Notes: generated from the sequence alone by a model not told the origin. A stretch of DNA of 64,000 bases from Streptomyces sp. 840.1 (GCF_003751445.1 NZ_RJUU01000001.1:3601001-3665000), one strand, 5' to 3'. Counted from the stretch's first letter, positions 26,665 to 35,286 are shown. Made by a program: numbers and translations.

Positions 26665-27900
26665 CTACGGGGCACTCCGCTGCCCCGGCAGGGCCGGGCG
26701 CCCTGCCGCGTACGCGTCGGAGCCCGGCCTCCCCTGTTCGGAGCGGCCCGGATCCAGCGCTGCCGAGGCAGCGGCCGGCTGGCCCCCGGGAGCGGGAGCC
26801 GGCACGGCACGACGGCTGCCGGGACCGGCCTGCGCGGGCACCACCTGCTCGGTGACCTGGCCGGCCGGCTCGGGACCCCCGCCCTGCGGACGGCGGGCCC
26901 GGTAGGCGGCCCGGTACGCGGCGGGGGAGGAGCCCAGCTGACGCCGGAAGTGCCCGCGCAGCGCGACCGGCGAGCGGAAGCCGCAGCGGCCCGCGACCTC
27001 GTCGACCGAGTAGTCGGACGTCTCCAGCAGCCGCTGCGCCTGCAGCACCCGCTGGGTGATCAGCCACTGGAGCGGTGCGCTGCCGGTGAGCGAGCGGAAC
27101 CTCCGGTCGAAGGTCCGCCGGCTCATGTAGGCGCGCGCCGCGAGCGTCTCCACGTCGAACTGCTCGTGCAGATGCTCCAGTGCCCAGGCCACGACCTCGG
27201 CGAGCGGGTCGGAGCCGATCTCCTCCGGTAAAGACCTGTCCAGGTAGCGCTCCTGGCCGCCACTGCGTCGCGGTGGCACGACGAGCCGGCGGGCGAGCGC
27301 CCCGGCGGCCTCCGTGCCGTGGTCCGAGCGCACTATGTGCAGACAGAGGTCGATGCCTGCCGCTGTGCCCGCCGACGTGAGCACGTCGCCGTCGTCGACG
27401 AACAGCTCACGCGGATCCACGTGGACCGACGGGTAGCGCTTGGCCAGCGTCGGTGCGTACATCCAGTGCGTGGTCGCCGGACGGCCGTCGAGCAGGCCGG
27501 CTGCGGCGAGGACGAAGGCCCCCGTGCACAGGCCGACGATTCTGGCCCCTTCCTCGTGGGCGCGGCGCAGCGCGTCCAGTGCCTCCACGGGTGGTGGCGA
27601 GGTGATCGAGCGCCAGGCGGGCACCACGACGGTGCCGGCCCTGCTGATCGCCTCCAGCCCGTAGGGCGCGGTGAGTTCGAGTCCCCCTGTGGTGCGCAGC
27701 GGTCCCTCTTCGCCGCTGCACACGAGAAGCCGGTAGCGCGGAACTCCCGCGTCCTGGCGGTCGATACCGAACACGGAGAGCGGGATGGAGCTCTCGAAGA
27801 TGGGGCCGCCGCTGAACAGCAGTACGGCCACGACCTCCCGGCGCCGGCGCCCGCTCAGCTTCCGTACAGCCTCCGTTGCGGTGGCGGAGTCCTGGCTCAT
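26665..27900 (-). CDS. adpA: AdpA (BldH), AraC-family master regulator of development
   Basis: 411 aa. The N-terminal DJ-1/PfpI-like domain (about 22-190: VAVLLFSGGPIFESSIPLSV, GARIVGLCTGAFVLA) mediates dimerisation. The C-terminal AraC/XylS double helix-turn-helix (about 235-330: ETLAARAYMSRRTFDRRFR, SVDEVAGRCGFRSPVALRGHF) binds DNA. The linker codon Leu224 is TTA (27229-27231), making translation dependent on the bldA tRNA as in other streptomycetes. The last 80 residues are Pro/Ala/Gly-rich. About 1 kb of non-coding DNA precedes the gene, the usual site of its complex control. Confidence 0.96.
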   Translation of the reverse strand: MSQDSATATEAVRKLSGRRRREVVAVLLFSGGPIFESSIPLSVFGIDRQDAGVPRYRLLVCSGEEGPLRTTGGLELTAPYGLEAISRAGTVVVPAWRSITSPPPVEALDALRRAHEEGARIVGLCTGAFVLAAAGLLDGRPATTHWMYAPTLAKRYPSVHVDPRELFVDDGDVLTSAGTAAGIDLCLHIVRSDHGTEAAGALARRLVVPPRRSGGQERYLDRSLPEEIGSDPLAEVVAWALEHLHEQFDVETLAARAYMSRRTFDRRFRSLTGSAPLQWLITQRVLQAQRLLETSDYSVDEVAGRCGFRSPVALRGHFRRQLGSSPAAYRAAYRARRPQGGGPEPAGQVTEQVVPAQAGPGSRRAVPAPAPGGQPAAASAALDPGRSEQGRPGSDAYAAGRPALPGQRSAP

Positions 27901-28886
27901 GACGCTAAGCCCCCCTCGGTGTTCGCGTCTTCCTGGTCCTTACGGGCCTGTCGCACCTGCACTTGTCCCCTCGGTCGTGCACGAGTCCCCAGCCTTCGAC
28001 ACCCAAGATCGAATCTACTGCGTCCCGTGGTGCCGTCGTGACAAGTTCACCAACCGGCTTTATGTCGACAAGGCAACCTGGCGGGAAGCATTCGATCACG
28101 AAGCGTTTCACTCGTGAGTCGTGCAGGGAAGTGCGCCTGACGTTCATGGCCCGTCCCCATTGGGTGGAAGCGTACCGCGCGGTCTCCTTCTGCCTGCTGG
28201 CAAGGGGGTTGATCGGCCATTTCGGCAAGGGATTGGCTGGGGAGTGAAGTTGGCTGAAAACATACGGTCGCGTGTGCGGAAATCATCCGTTCAACCGGCG
28301 TACGCCCCGCAGGGGTGGCCGCCTCCATGCGCCCCCACGGCCGGTCCGGAGAGGGGCGGACGGTGTCGGCGGGATGTCCGGATGCCGGCCGGAGGCCGTA
28401 TCGGCGGCCGGCCGCGCGGCGCGTTCCGGACGGGCGGGGGTCCGCCGGTCCGGGTTCCGGACCGCCATTCCGGTCCGCCGGGGGGCGCGAAGGTCGGTAC
28501 CGAGCGGTCGGACACCGCGACGACGGACCGACGGGGACCCGGCGGGTGATCCGGCGGCGACCCGGCGGCGGCTCCCGTGCGCCCGGCGGCGGGCCGGCGG
28601 TGGCCGCAGGTCGCGGCCGTCCGGCTCCCGTGACGTCGGTGTACGGGGCAACCGGCATTGCCATACGGGGCGGTCTCGGGCATGCTCCGTGAAACGTCGC
28701 GCACGCTTTGCGCGGGTCTGGGCCGTGGAGGAGTGGCGCCGTACCCTTGGGGGTAAGGGGTTGGGAAGATGATTCCCGGACACCGCCACACCGCCCACTG
28801 ACGCAGCTCTGACGCAGCTCTTACACCGCTCTGACGCAGCTCCCCAAGTCGCTCTCCTCACGAGGACTCTCTTCGCCGAGACACCG
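27901..28886. other. Long intergenic region upstream of adpA and usp
   Basis: Nearly 1 kb without a credible gene. The half nearest adpA (27901-28300) is less GC-rich and probably holds the adpA promoter and 5' leader; it contains TCACTCGTGA (28108-28117), a small inverted repeat resembling a BldD half-site pair. I did not find a clean match to the published AdpA-binding consensus. The segment 28300-28660 is extremely GC-rich with overlapping frames on both strands. The part nearest usp carries an 11-bp tandem repeat. Confidence 0.5.
28799..28842 (+). repeat. Four 11-bp tandem units upstream of usp, consensus TGACGCAGCTC
   Basis: Units at 28799, 28810 and 28832 are identical TGACGCAGCTC; the unit at 28821 is diverged (TTACACCGCTC). 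The array ends 44 bases before the universal stress protein gene. One-turn spacing suggests cooperative binding of a regulator. Confidence 0.75.
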
Positions 28887-29408
28887 ATGGCCGGTCACGA
28901 AATCCCTGAACCCGCGGACCGCAAGCAGGTAGCCGACCCAGAGTCGGGACCCCAGGCGGTCGAAGAAGCACGTCACTCCTGCGATCCCGCGTTCCGGCAC
29001 GGGGTCGTCGTCGGCTTCGACGGCTCGACCTCCAGCGAACGAGCCCTCGCCTACGCCATCGGCATGGCCCGAAGATCGGGCTCCGGCCTGATCATCGTCC
29101 ATGTCGCCAATCGGCTGCCGACCACGGTCTGGGCAGGCTGCGAGCCGCCCGTCTTCGTCGATGTGCCCGATCACCGGACCGAGGTCCTCGGCCTGGAGCT
29201 CGCCTGCGCGGACTACCTCACCGAGGTCCCGTGGGTGCTCGTCGAGCGCGGCGGGGACATCTGCCACGAGCTGGAGGAGGTCGGCCGGGAGTACTCGGCC
29301 GACGCGATCGTGGTCGGCTCCACCCAGGGCATCGTCGGCCGGATCTTCGGCTCGGTGGCGGGCCGGCTGGCGCGGCGCGCGCAGCGCCCGGTCGTGGTCA
29401 TCCCGTAG
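28887..29408 (+). CDS. Universal stress protein, single domain
   Basis: 173 aa. A hydrophilic N-terminal 38 residues precedes one Usp domain (about 39-173) starting VVVGFDGSTSSERALAYA. The ATP-binding signature G-x2-G-x9-G(S/T) is present at the end (GSTQGIVGRIFGSVAGRL). Single-domain Usp proteins of this group help survival under stress or oxygen limitation. No clear ribosome-binding site precedes the ATG at 28887. The 11-bp repeats upstream suggest dedicated control. Confidence 0.88.
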   Translation: MAGHEIPEPADRKQVADPESGPQAVEEARHSCDPAFRHGVVVGFDGSTSSERALAYAIGMARRSGSGLIIVHVANRLPTTVWAGCEPPVFVDVPDHRTEVLGLELACADYLTEVPWVLVERGGDICHELEEVGREYSADAIVVGSTQGIVGRIFGSVAGRLARRAQRPVVVIP

Positions 29409-29757
29409 CGGCTTCCCCGTTCCTTCACCCCGGTTCCTCCCCCCTCGTTCGTCCCCCTCGCTCCTCCGAGGGCGCTCCGCGCGACCCTCGTCCCGGCTTC
29501 CGGGACGGGCGGTCTCGTTTCGGGCTCCGCTGCCGGGTCGTGGCGTCAACTCGACTACCAAAACAGCGGGGTGAAACAAACCGCAGAGCCGAAAAAGAGG
29601 ATTGTGCAGTTGTGAGGGGCGGATAAGAGCCGTTGGGGAACGGTGCGATTGCATGTGAACCGGGGCGGCGAGCGGCCCGCCGCGCTGGGGGAGCGGAGCG
29701 GCCCCGGACCCCCGCGGCGTGGGGGGTCCGGGGCCGCTGCCGGCCGGGGCGGCGTGG
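29409..29757. other. Intergenic region between usp and glmS ends
   Basis: The two genes converge here. Apart from the large terminator at 29698-29737 and a less GC-rich patch (29550-29660) I see nothing; frames reading through it have no ribosome-binding site or family resemblance. Confidence 0.5.
29698..29737 (-). terminator. Terminator of glmS
   Basis: 16-bp perfect stem (left arm GCGGCCCCGGACCCCC) with an 8-base loop, 20 bases beyond the glmS stop. It is symmetrical and may also stop transcription from usp. Confidence 0.8.
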
Positions 29758-31587
29758 CTACTCGACGGTGACGGACTTCGCCAGGTTGCGCGGCTTGTCG
29801 ATGTCCCGGCCCATGGCCAGCGCCGTGTGGTACGCGAACAGCTGGAGCGGGATGCCCATCAGGATCGGGTCCAGCTCGTTCTCGTTCTTCGGCACGACGA
29901 TGGTGTGGTCGGCCTTCTCCTGCACCTGGTGCGCGATGGCGAGGATGCGGCCGCTGCGGGCCTTGATCTCCTCCATCGCGGCGCGGTTCTTCTCCAGCAG
30001 GTCGTCGTCCGGCACGATCGCCACGGTCGGCATCGCGGGCTCGATCAGCGCGAGCGGTCCGTGCTTCAGCTCGGAGGCGGGGTAGGCCTCGGCGTGGATG
30101 TACGAGACCTCCTTGAGCTTCAGCGAGGCCTCCCGGGCCACGGGGTAGCCGCGCACCCGGCCGATGAACATCATCGACTTCGCGTCCGCGTACTCCGCGG
30201 CGAGCTTCTTGATCTCGTCCTCGGTCTCCAGGATCTCGCTGATCTGGCCGGGCAGCTTGCGCAGGCCCTCGATGATCCGCTTGCCGTCGGCGACCGAGAG
30301 GTCCCGGATGCGGCCCAGGTGCAGGGCGAGCAGCGCGAACGCGACGACGGTGTTGGTGAAGCACTTCGTCGAGACGACGCAGACCTCGGGCCCGGCGTGC
30401 ACGTACGTACCGCCGTCGGCCTCCCGGGCGATCGCGGAACCGACCACGTTGACCACGCCCAGCACCCGCGCGCCCTTGCGCTTGAGCTCCTGGACCGCGG
30501 CCAGCACGTCGTACGTCTCGCCGGACTGGGAGACCGCGACGTAGAGCGTGTCCGGGTCCACCACCGGGTTGCGGTAGCGGAACTCGGAGGCCGGCTCGGC
30601 GTCCGCGGGGATGCGGGCCAGCTCCTCGATCAGCTGGGCGCCGATCTGGCCCGCGTGGTACGAGGTGCCGCAGCCCAGGATCTTGATCCGGCGGACCCCG
30701 CGCGCCTCACGGGCGTCCAGGTTGAGACCGCCCAGGTGGACGGTGGCGAAGCGGTCGTCGATCCGGCCGCGCAGCACCCGGTCGACGGCCTCGGCCTGCT
30801 CCGAGATCTCCTTGTGCATGTACGTGTCGTGGCCGCCCATGTCGTACGACTCGGCCTCCCACTCCACGGTGGTCGGCGTGGCCGTCGTGGTCGAGCCCTC
30901 CGTCGTGTACGTACGGAAGTCGTCGGCCTTGAGGGTGGCCATCTCGCCGTCCCCGAGGGTGACGACCTGGCGGGTGTGGGTGACCAGGGCGGCGACGTCC
31001 GAGGCGACGAACATCTCCTTCTCGCCGATGCCCAGGACGACCGGGGAGCCGTTGCGGGCGACGACGATGCGGTCGTTGAAGTCGGCGTGCATGACGGCGA
31101 TGCCGTACGTGCCCTCGACCGAACGCAGGGCCTCGCGGACCTTCTCCTCCAGGGTGTCCGCCTCCGAGCGGGCGATCAGGTGGACCAGCACCTCGGTGTC
31201 GGTCTCGGAGAGGAAGACGACGCCCTCGGCCTCCAGGCGGGGGCGCAGCTCGGAGGCGTTGTCGATGATCCCGTTGTGGACGACGGCGACCTTGCCGCCC
31301 GCGTCCAGGTGCGGGTGGGCGTTCTCGTCGCTCGGGGCGCCGTGGGTGGCCCAGCGGGTGTGGGCGATGCCGGTGGTGCCGGTGAACCGCTTGGGGACCC
31401 GGGCCTCCAGCTCGCGGACCCGGCCCTTGGCCTTGACCATCTTCAGCGCGGCGGGCTTGCCGGCCGCCGGCTTGCCGGTGATCACGATGCCCGCGGAGTC
31501 GTAACCGCGGTACTCCAGCCGCTGCAGCCCTTCCAGCAGCAGCGGAGCGACATCACGCTTTCCGATATAACCGACGATTCCGCACAT
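29758..31587 (-). CDS. glmS: GlmS, glutamine-fructose-6-phosphate aminotransferase
   Basis: 609 aa, full length. Makes glucosamine-6-phosphate for peptidoglycan. The N-terminal glutaminase begins MCGIVGYIG (Cys2 nucleophile after Met removal) with HTRWATHG and NGIIDN. Two SIS isomerase domains follow (ILGCGTSYHAG, SQSGETYDVL, ELKHGPLALIE), ending with the conserved NLAKSVTVE. No glmS ribozyme is visible upstream. It lies 102 bases after a small conserved gene and near the hexosaminidase, so amino-sugar recycling and synthesis are neighbours here. Confidence 0.97.
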   Translation of the reverse strand: MCGIVGYIGKRDVAPLLLEGLQRLEYRGYDSAGIVITGKPAAGKPAALKMVKAKGRVRELEARVPKRFTGTTGIAHTRWATHGAPSDENAHPHLDAGGKVAVVHNGIIDNASELRPRLEAEGVVFLSETDTEVLVHLIARSEADTLEEKVREALRSVEGTYGIAVMHADFNDRIVVARNGSPVVLGIGEKEMFVASDVAALVTHTRQVVTLGDGEMATLKADDFRTYTTEGSTTTATPTTVEWEAESYDMGGHDTYMHKEISEQAEAVDRVLRGRIDDRFATVHLGGLNLDAREARGVRRIKILGCGTSYHAGQIGAQLIEELARIPADAEPASEFRYRNPVVDPDTLYVAVSQSGETYDVLAAVQELKRKGARVLGVVNVVGSAIAREADGGTYVHAGPEVCVVSTKCFTNTVVAFALLALHLGRIRDLSVADGKRIIEGLRKLPGQISEILETEDEIKKLAAEYADAKSMMFIGRVRGYPVAREASLKLKEVSYIHAEAYPASELKHGPLALIEPAMPTVAIVPDDDLLEKNRAAMEEIKARSGRILAIAHQVQEKADHTIVVPKNENELDPILMGIPLQLFAYHTALAMGRDIDKPRNLAKSVTVE

Positions 31588-31618
31588 GGCGTCTCTGCCC
31601 CTCCGTCAATCCGTCGAC

Positions 31619-31666
31619 GTACAAGTAGCCGTACAGGTGGCCGTGCAAGTGGCCGTACAAGCAGGT
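31619..31666. repeat. Four 12-bp tandem units between glmS and the upstream gene
   Basis: Units start at 31619, 31631, 31643 and 31655 with consensus GTACAAGTGGCC; differences are mostly single bases, and the last unit is truncated in similarity. The array occupies most of the glmS upstream region. Confidence 0.75.
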
Positions 31667-31689
31667 GGGTGCCCGGTCCCGGGCCGGTC

Positions 31690-31965
31690 TCAGCCGTAGA
31701 CGATGCGGCGCAGCTGCCGGAGCGAGAGCTCCGGCGGCGCGACCGCCCGGTGCGGCAGTTCGGCCGCGATCCGTTCGAAGATCTCCGCGTTGACCAGGCC
31801 ACCGGACTGCAGTTCGCGGTGGCGGCGGCGGACGAAGTCCTCGGTCGTCTCGTCGAAGTACGCCAGCACGTCGAGGATCACCCGGGAGGCTTCACCGCGC
31901 TGGAGCGCGGTGCTGCGCACCAGGTGGTCAATGAGGTCGTCGTACGACGAGCGGCGTTCGAGCAC
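31690..31965 (-). CDS. Small conserved hypothetical protein
   Basis: 91 aa, helical and charged (LIDHLVRSTALQRGEASRVILDVLAYFDETTEDFVRRRHRELQ), ending PELSLRQLRRIVYG. I recognise it only as a conserved neighbour of glmS in streptomycetes; no function is known to me. GTG start at 31965 has no Shine-Dalgarno. A CAGTAT six bases upstream could be a -10, so the message may be leaderless. A perfect 18-bp palindrome lies about 40 bases upstream. Confidence 0.72.
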   Translation of the reverse strand: MLERRSSYDDLIDHLVRSTALQRGEASRVILDVLAYFDETTEDFVRRRHRELQSGGLVNAEIFERIAAELPHRAVAPPELSLRQLRRIVYG

Positions 31966-32005
31966 TCGTCGATACTGCGATGGAAGGGAGTCCAGCGCAA
32001 CAATT

Positions 32006-32023
32006 CTGCCCGATATCGGGCAG
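32006..32023. promoter_or_regulatory. Perfect 18-bp palindrome CTGCCCGATATCGGGCAG
   Basis: Exact inverted repeat, 41 bases upstream of the small conserved gene and upstream of hexA on the other strand. It falls near where a -35 for the small gene would be, so it is a likely operator. I do not recognise the protein that would bind it. Confidence 0.55.
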
Positions 32024-32188
32024 GAGTCAGCTGAAGTGGCTCCGTTTCTGTGATCCGCGCGGGATCGGGGCTCCTCCGGCCGGTTCCTCGTGACACCCGG
32101 CGGTTCGCGTGACGGACGGGGCCGCCGGGATGAATTCGGCCATAAGCCCCGGGCCGTCGGCCACGTTCCGGCGCGGGCAACGCGGGGA

Positions 32189-32204
32189 AGTGGTCTACAC
32201 CTTG
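32189..32204. promoter_or_regulatory. DasR-type site (dre) upstream of hexosaminidase
   Basis: AGTGGTCTACACCTTG matches the 16-bp dre consensus (ACTGGTCTAGACCACT type) at most positions, strongest in the left half. DasR represses N-acetylglucosamine utilisation genes, and the hexosaminidase downstream is a logical target. Confidence 0.6.
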
Positions 32205-32288
32205 ACCATCCATTGGGTAAGCGGTACGCATGGCGATCGGTTGGTCAGGAGATCCGCAGATGTGAACCCGTAGAAAGGGACCCGGCTT

Positions 32289-33953
32289 GTGAGACTGCAC
32301 ACCGCGCGGCGCAGTGCTCTTCCCCGTGCTCTACCCCGTCTTCTCGGCTCGCTGCTACTCATCACCGCGGCCGGCGTCTCCACCGCGTGCGCGGCGCCCA
32401 CGGCGTCCGCGGTGGCCGGTGGCGCACCGGCCACCCTGGCGCCCCGGCCGCTCGGCCAGGTCGTTCCGGCCCCCGTCTCGGTGAGACCGGGCGGCACCCC
32501 GTACTCCCTCGGCGACGGCACCCGGATCCGGGTCGACGGCTCGTCCGGCGAGGCCCGCAAGATCGGCGAGTACCTGGCGGGCGTGCTGCGGCCGTCCACC
32601 GGTCTCGCCCTGCCGGTCACCACCAAGGACGGCTCCGACGGCATCCGGCTCCGGCTGGGCTCGCGCGACAGCAAGCTGGGCGCGGAGGGGTACACCCTCA
32701 CCTCCGGACGCGGCGCCGTCACCATCAGCGCCCGGAAGCCGGCAGGCCTCTTCCACGGCGTCCAGACGCTGCGTCAGCTGCTCCCGGCCCGGATCGAGGC
32801 CGACAGCCGCCAGAAGGGGCCGTGGAGCGTCGCGGGCGGCAGCCTGACCGACTCGCCGCGCTACGGCTACCGGGGCGCGATGCTCGACGTCTCGCGGCAC
32901 TTCTTCTCGGTCGCCGAGGTGAAGCGGTACATCGACCAGATGGCGCTGTACAAGATCAACACGTTCCATCTGCACCTCTCCGACGACCAGGGCTGGCGGA
33001 TCGCCATCGACTCCTGGCCGAAGCTGGCCACCCACGGCGGCTCGACGGAGGTCGGCGGCGGGACCGGCGGCTACTACACCAAGAGCCAGTACAAGGAGAT
33101 CGTGAAGTACGCGGCCTCCCGCTACCTGGAGGTGGTGCCGGAGATCGACATGCCCAGCCACACCAACGCGGCTCTCGCCTCGTACGCCGAGCTGAACTGC
33201 GACGGTGTCGCGCCGCCGCTGTACACCGGCATCGAGGTCGGCTTCAGCTCGCTGTGCGCCGGCAAGGACGTGACGTACGACTTCATCGACGACGTCATCG
33301 GCGAGATGGCCGCGCTGACCCCGGGCAGGTACCTACACATCGGCGGTGACGAGGCGCACTCCACCAGCCACGAGGACTACGCCAAGATCATGAACCACGC
33401 GCAGGCCACCGTCGGCAAGTACGGCAAGACCGTGATGGGCTGGCACCAGATCACCGGCGCCGATCCGGTCAAGGGCGCGGTCGCCCAGTACTGGGGCTAC
33501 GACAAGACCTCCGCCGCTGACCGGCAGCAGGTGGTGGACGCCGCGAAGAAGGGCACCAGGCTGGTGCTGTCGCCGGCGGACCGGGTGTACCTGGACATGA
33601 AGTACAACGAGCAGACCGTACTGGGCCTGAAGTGGGCCGGTCTCGTCGAGGTCCAGCGCTCCTACGACTGGGACCCGGCGACGTACCTCACGGGCGCCCC
33701 GAAGGACGCGGTGCTGGGTGTCGAGGCGCCGATCTGGGCGGAGACCCTGACGGACAGCGACGACATCGACGCGATGGCGTTCCCGAGGCTGCCCGGGGCG
33801 GCGGAGCTGGGCTGGTCCCCGGCGGCGACGCACGACTGGGACACGTACAAGCTGCGGCTGGCGGCGCTCGGGCCGAGGTTCACGGCGATGGGGATCGACT
33901 ACTACCGGTCGCCGCAGGTGCCGTGGCCGGCGGAGCCGGCTTCGGCCGGGTGA
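32289..33953 (+). CDS. Secreted GH20 beta-N-acetylhexosaminidase
   Basis: 554 aa. Removes terminal N-acetylglucosamine from chito-oligosaccharides outside the cell. The signal sequence (1-34) ends STAC; the -3 position is not a standard lipobox residue, so lipoprotein status is doubtful. Residues about 55-185 form the GH20b domain and 190-520 the catalytic barrel with YRGAMLDVSRHFF, HLSDDQGWRI, VPEIDMPSHTNAA, and the catalytic pair Asp354-Glu355 in HIGGDEAHS. GTG start preceded by GAAAGGGA. The upstream dre-like site suggests DasR control, feeding glucosamine metabolism with glmS nearby. Confidence 0.93.
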   Translation: MRLHTARRSALPRALPRLLGSLLLITAAGVSTACAAPTASAVAGGAPATLAPRPLGQVVPAPVSVRPGGTPYSLGDGTRIRVDGSSGEARKIGEYLAGVLRPSTGLALPVTTKDGSDGIRLRLGSRDSKLGAEGYTLTSGRGAVTISARKPAGLFHGVQTLRQLLPARIEADSRQKGPWSVAGGSLTDSPRYGYRGAMLDVSRHFFSVAEVKRYIDQMALYKINTFHLHLSDDQGWRIAIDSWPKLATHGGSTEVGGGTGGYYTKSQYKEIVKYAASRYLEVVPEIDMPSHTNAALASYAELNCDGVAPPLYTGIEVGFSSLCAGKDVTYDFIDDVIGEMAALTPGRYLHIGGDEAHSTSHEDYAKIMNHAQATVGKYGKTVMGWHQITGADPVKGAVAQYWGYDKTSAADRQQVVDAAKKGTRLVLSPADRVYLDMKYNEQTVLGLKWAGLVEVQRSYDWDPATYLTGAPKDAVLGVEAPIWAETLTDSDDIDAMAFPRLPGAAELGWSPAATHDWDTYKLRLAALGPRFTAMGIDYYRSPQVPWPAEPASAG

Positions 33954-33967
33954 CGTGAGGTGAGCGA

Positions 33968-34008
33968 CCGTCCGGCGGCCGGGGACCTTGTCCTCGGCCG
34001 CCGGACGG
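33968..34008. terminator. Bidirectional terminator between hexosaminidase and desE
   Basis: 14-bp perfect stem (CCGTCCGGCGGCCG) with 13-base loop in the gap between convergent genes, 15 bases after the hexosaminidase stop. The remaining gap to 34183 contains no recognisable gene remnant. Confidence 0.75.
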
Positions 34009-34183
34009 GCTTGCGGGGCCTGTCCTCGGAGTGCGGGAGCGCGGCTGCGGACCGGGTACGAGCGCGGCACGGCCCTTACGCCGGCCGGACGTGCCCGCCG
34101 GACGGCGCATCAGTCGCCCTCGTTGTCGACCGGAACGACTGGTTCCGGCTGCCCCGGGGCGGCGGCAGCGGCGGCCGCCATGG

Positions 34184-35215
34184 TCAGGCGGCCTTCTTGG
34201 CGTCCTCGATGGCCTTCGCGAGGTCCTCGAGGATCGGCGCGCACTTGTCGTAGCTGAAGATCGGCTCGGTGGTGCGGGGGATGACCTGGCCGGCCTTGAC
34301 GGCGGGCAGTTGCGTCCAGGTCGGCTTGGAGGTGAGCGCGTCGGGCTGGAGGGCCGAGGACCGGTTGTCCATCATGATGACGTCGGCCTGGTACTTGTCG
34401 ACGTTCTCCCAGCTCAGCTCCTCGAAGAAGCCCGCCGAGTTCACCTTCGGCTCGACGAACTTCACGCCCAGCTCCTGGAAGTACAGCGTATCGGCGGCGG
34501 TCTTCGCGAGTGTGACGTAGAAGAGGTCCTGGCTGGCCGAGCCGATCAGGACCTTGATGTTCGGCTTGGACTTCGCGGCGGCGCGCAGCCGGGCCGCGGC
34601 CTTCTCGAAGCGGGCCTTCGCGTCCGTGACGGCCTTGGCCTTGAGGTCGGCGCCGAGCGATTCGGCGAGGTCCTCGTGGCGCTGGATGGCCTTGGGGATC
34701 GTGGTCCGGGCGGCCCACAGCGCGACGCTCGGGGCCAGCTTCAGGATCTTGTCCTTGGACTGGTCCGGCACGTACCAGAGGGCGTCCTTCTCCCACATCG
34801 CGGTGACCAGCAGCTCCGGGCCGAGCGCCGCGTACTTCTCGACGTTGAACTCGCCCCAGACGTTGCCGAGGATCTCGACCTTGCTGACGTCCAGGTCGCC
34901 GGCCTGCACATCGGCCTTGCCGTCCTTGGTCTTCGTCGGACCGAAGACGGCCTTGACCTCGATGCCGTAGTCGTGGAGGGCTGCGGCCACACCGGTGAAG
35001 GCGACGATGTTCTTCGGGACGGACTTGGCCTCGACGGTCTTCCCCCGGTCGTCCTTGAAGCTCCACGGCCCGTCGCCGGCGCTCTTGGAGCCGCCGGAAC
35101 CCGCGTCCTTCCCGTCGCTGTCGCCGCAGGCGGCGAGGACGGCACCGAGTCCTACGGCGCCGCCCATGGCCAGCAGGCCACGGCGGGTGGGGCGGGTCGC
35201 TCGGGCAGTGCGCAT
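34184..35215 (-). CDS. desE: Fe3+-siderophore ABC transporter binding lipoprotein (DesE-like)
   Basis: 343 aa. A twin-arginine-like TRRGLLAM followed by a short hydrophobic stretch and lipobox VLAAC indicates a Tat-exported lipoprotein. The mature part is a class III (FhuD/FecB-like) siderophore-binding fold: VEILGNVWGEFNVEKYAALGPELLV, VIMMDNRSSALQP, and the spacer helix region. A perfect iron box lies upstream. Position between hexosaminidase and acdH matches desE of S. coelicolor as I recall it, but no permease or siderophore-biosynthesis gene is adjacent. GTG at 35227 is an alternative start. Confidence 0.8.
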   Translation of the reverse strand: MRTARATRPTRRGLLAMGGAVGLGAVLAACGDSDGKDAGSGGSKSAGDGPWSFKDDRGKTVEAKSVPKNIVAFTGVAAALHDYGIEVKAVFGPTKTKDGKADVQAGDLDVSKVEILGNVWGEFNVEKYAALGPELLVTAMWEKDALWYVPDQSKDKILKLAPSVALWAARTTIPKAIQRHEDLAESLGADLKAKAVTDAKARFEKAAARLRAAAKSKPNIKVLIGSASQDLFYVTLAKTAADTLYFQELGVKFVEPKVNSAGFFEELSWENVDKYQADVIMMDNRSSALQPDALTSKPTWTQLPAVKAGQVIPRTTEPIFSYDKCAPILEDLAKAIEDAKKAA

Positions 35216-35267
35216 GACGGAGTCCACTTTCGTACGGGCCGGAGACCGGCCTTGAGCCGGTCCGGAG

Positions 35268-35286
35268 GAAGGTTAGCCTAACCTTC
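35268..35286. promoter_or_regulatory. Iron box (DmdR1/IdeR-type operator) of desE
   Basis: GAAGGTTAGCCTAACCTTC: two exact 9-base inverted arms around one central base, matching the TTAGGTTAGGCTAACCTAA consensus. It lies 52 bases upstream of the desE start, where iron-loaded DmdR1 would block transcription. Confidence 0.85.

Noticed and set aside
28190..28275. Possible AdpA-binding sites (TGGCTGAAAA and TGGCCGATCA) upstream of adpA
   Set aside because: Each breaks the TGGCSNGWWY consensus at required positions; not reported as operators.
28272..28861. Overlapping frames of 125-192 codons on both strands upstream of usp
   Set aside because: All are Arg/Pro/Gly-rich, lack ribosome-binding sites and conflict with each other; treated as GC-rich non-coding DNA.
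31588..31618. glmS ribozyme/riboswitch
   Set aside because: The glmS leader is short and repetitive with none of the ribozyme core; the element is not expected in Actinobacteria.
33954..34183. Remnant of desABCD
   Set aside because: The gap contains only a terminator and GC-rich sequence with no decayed DesA-DesD similarity that I can see.
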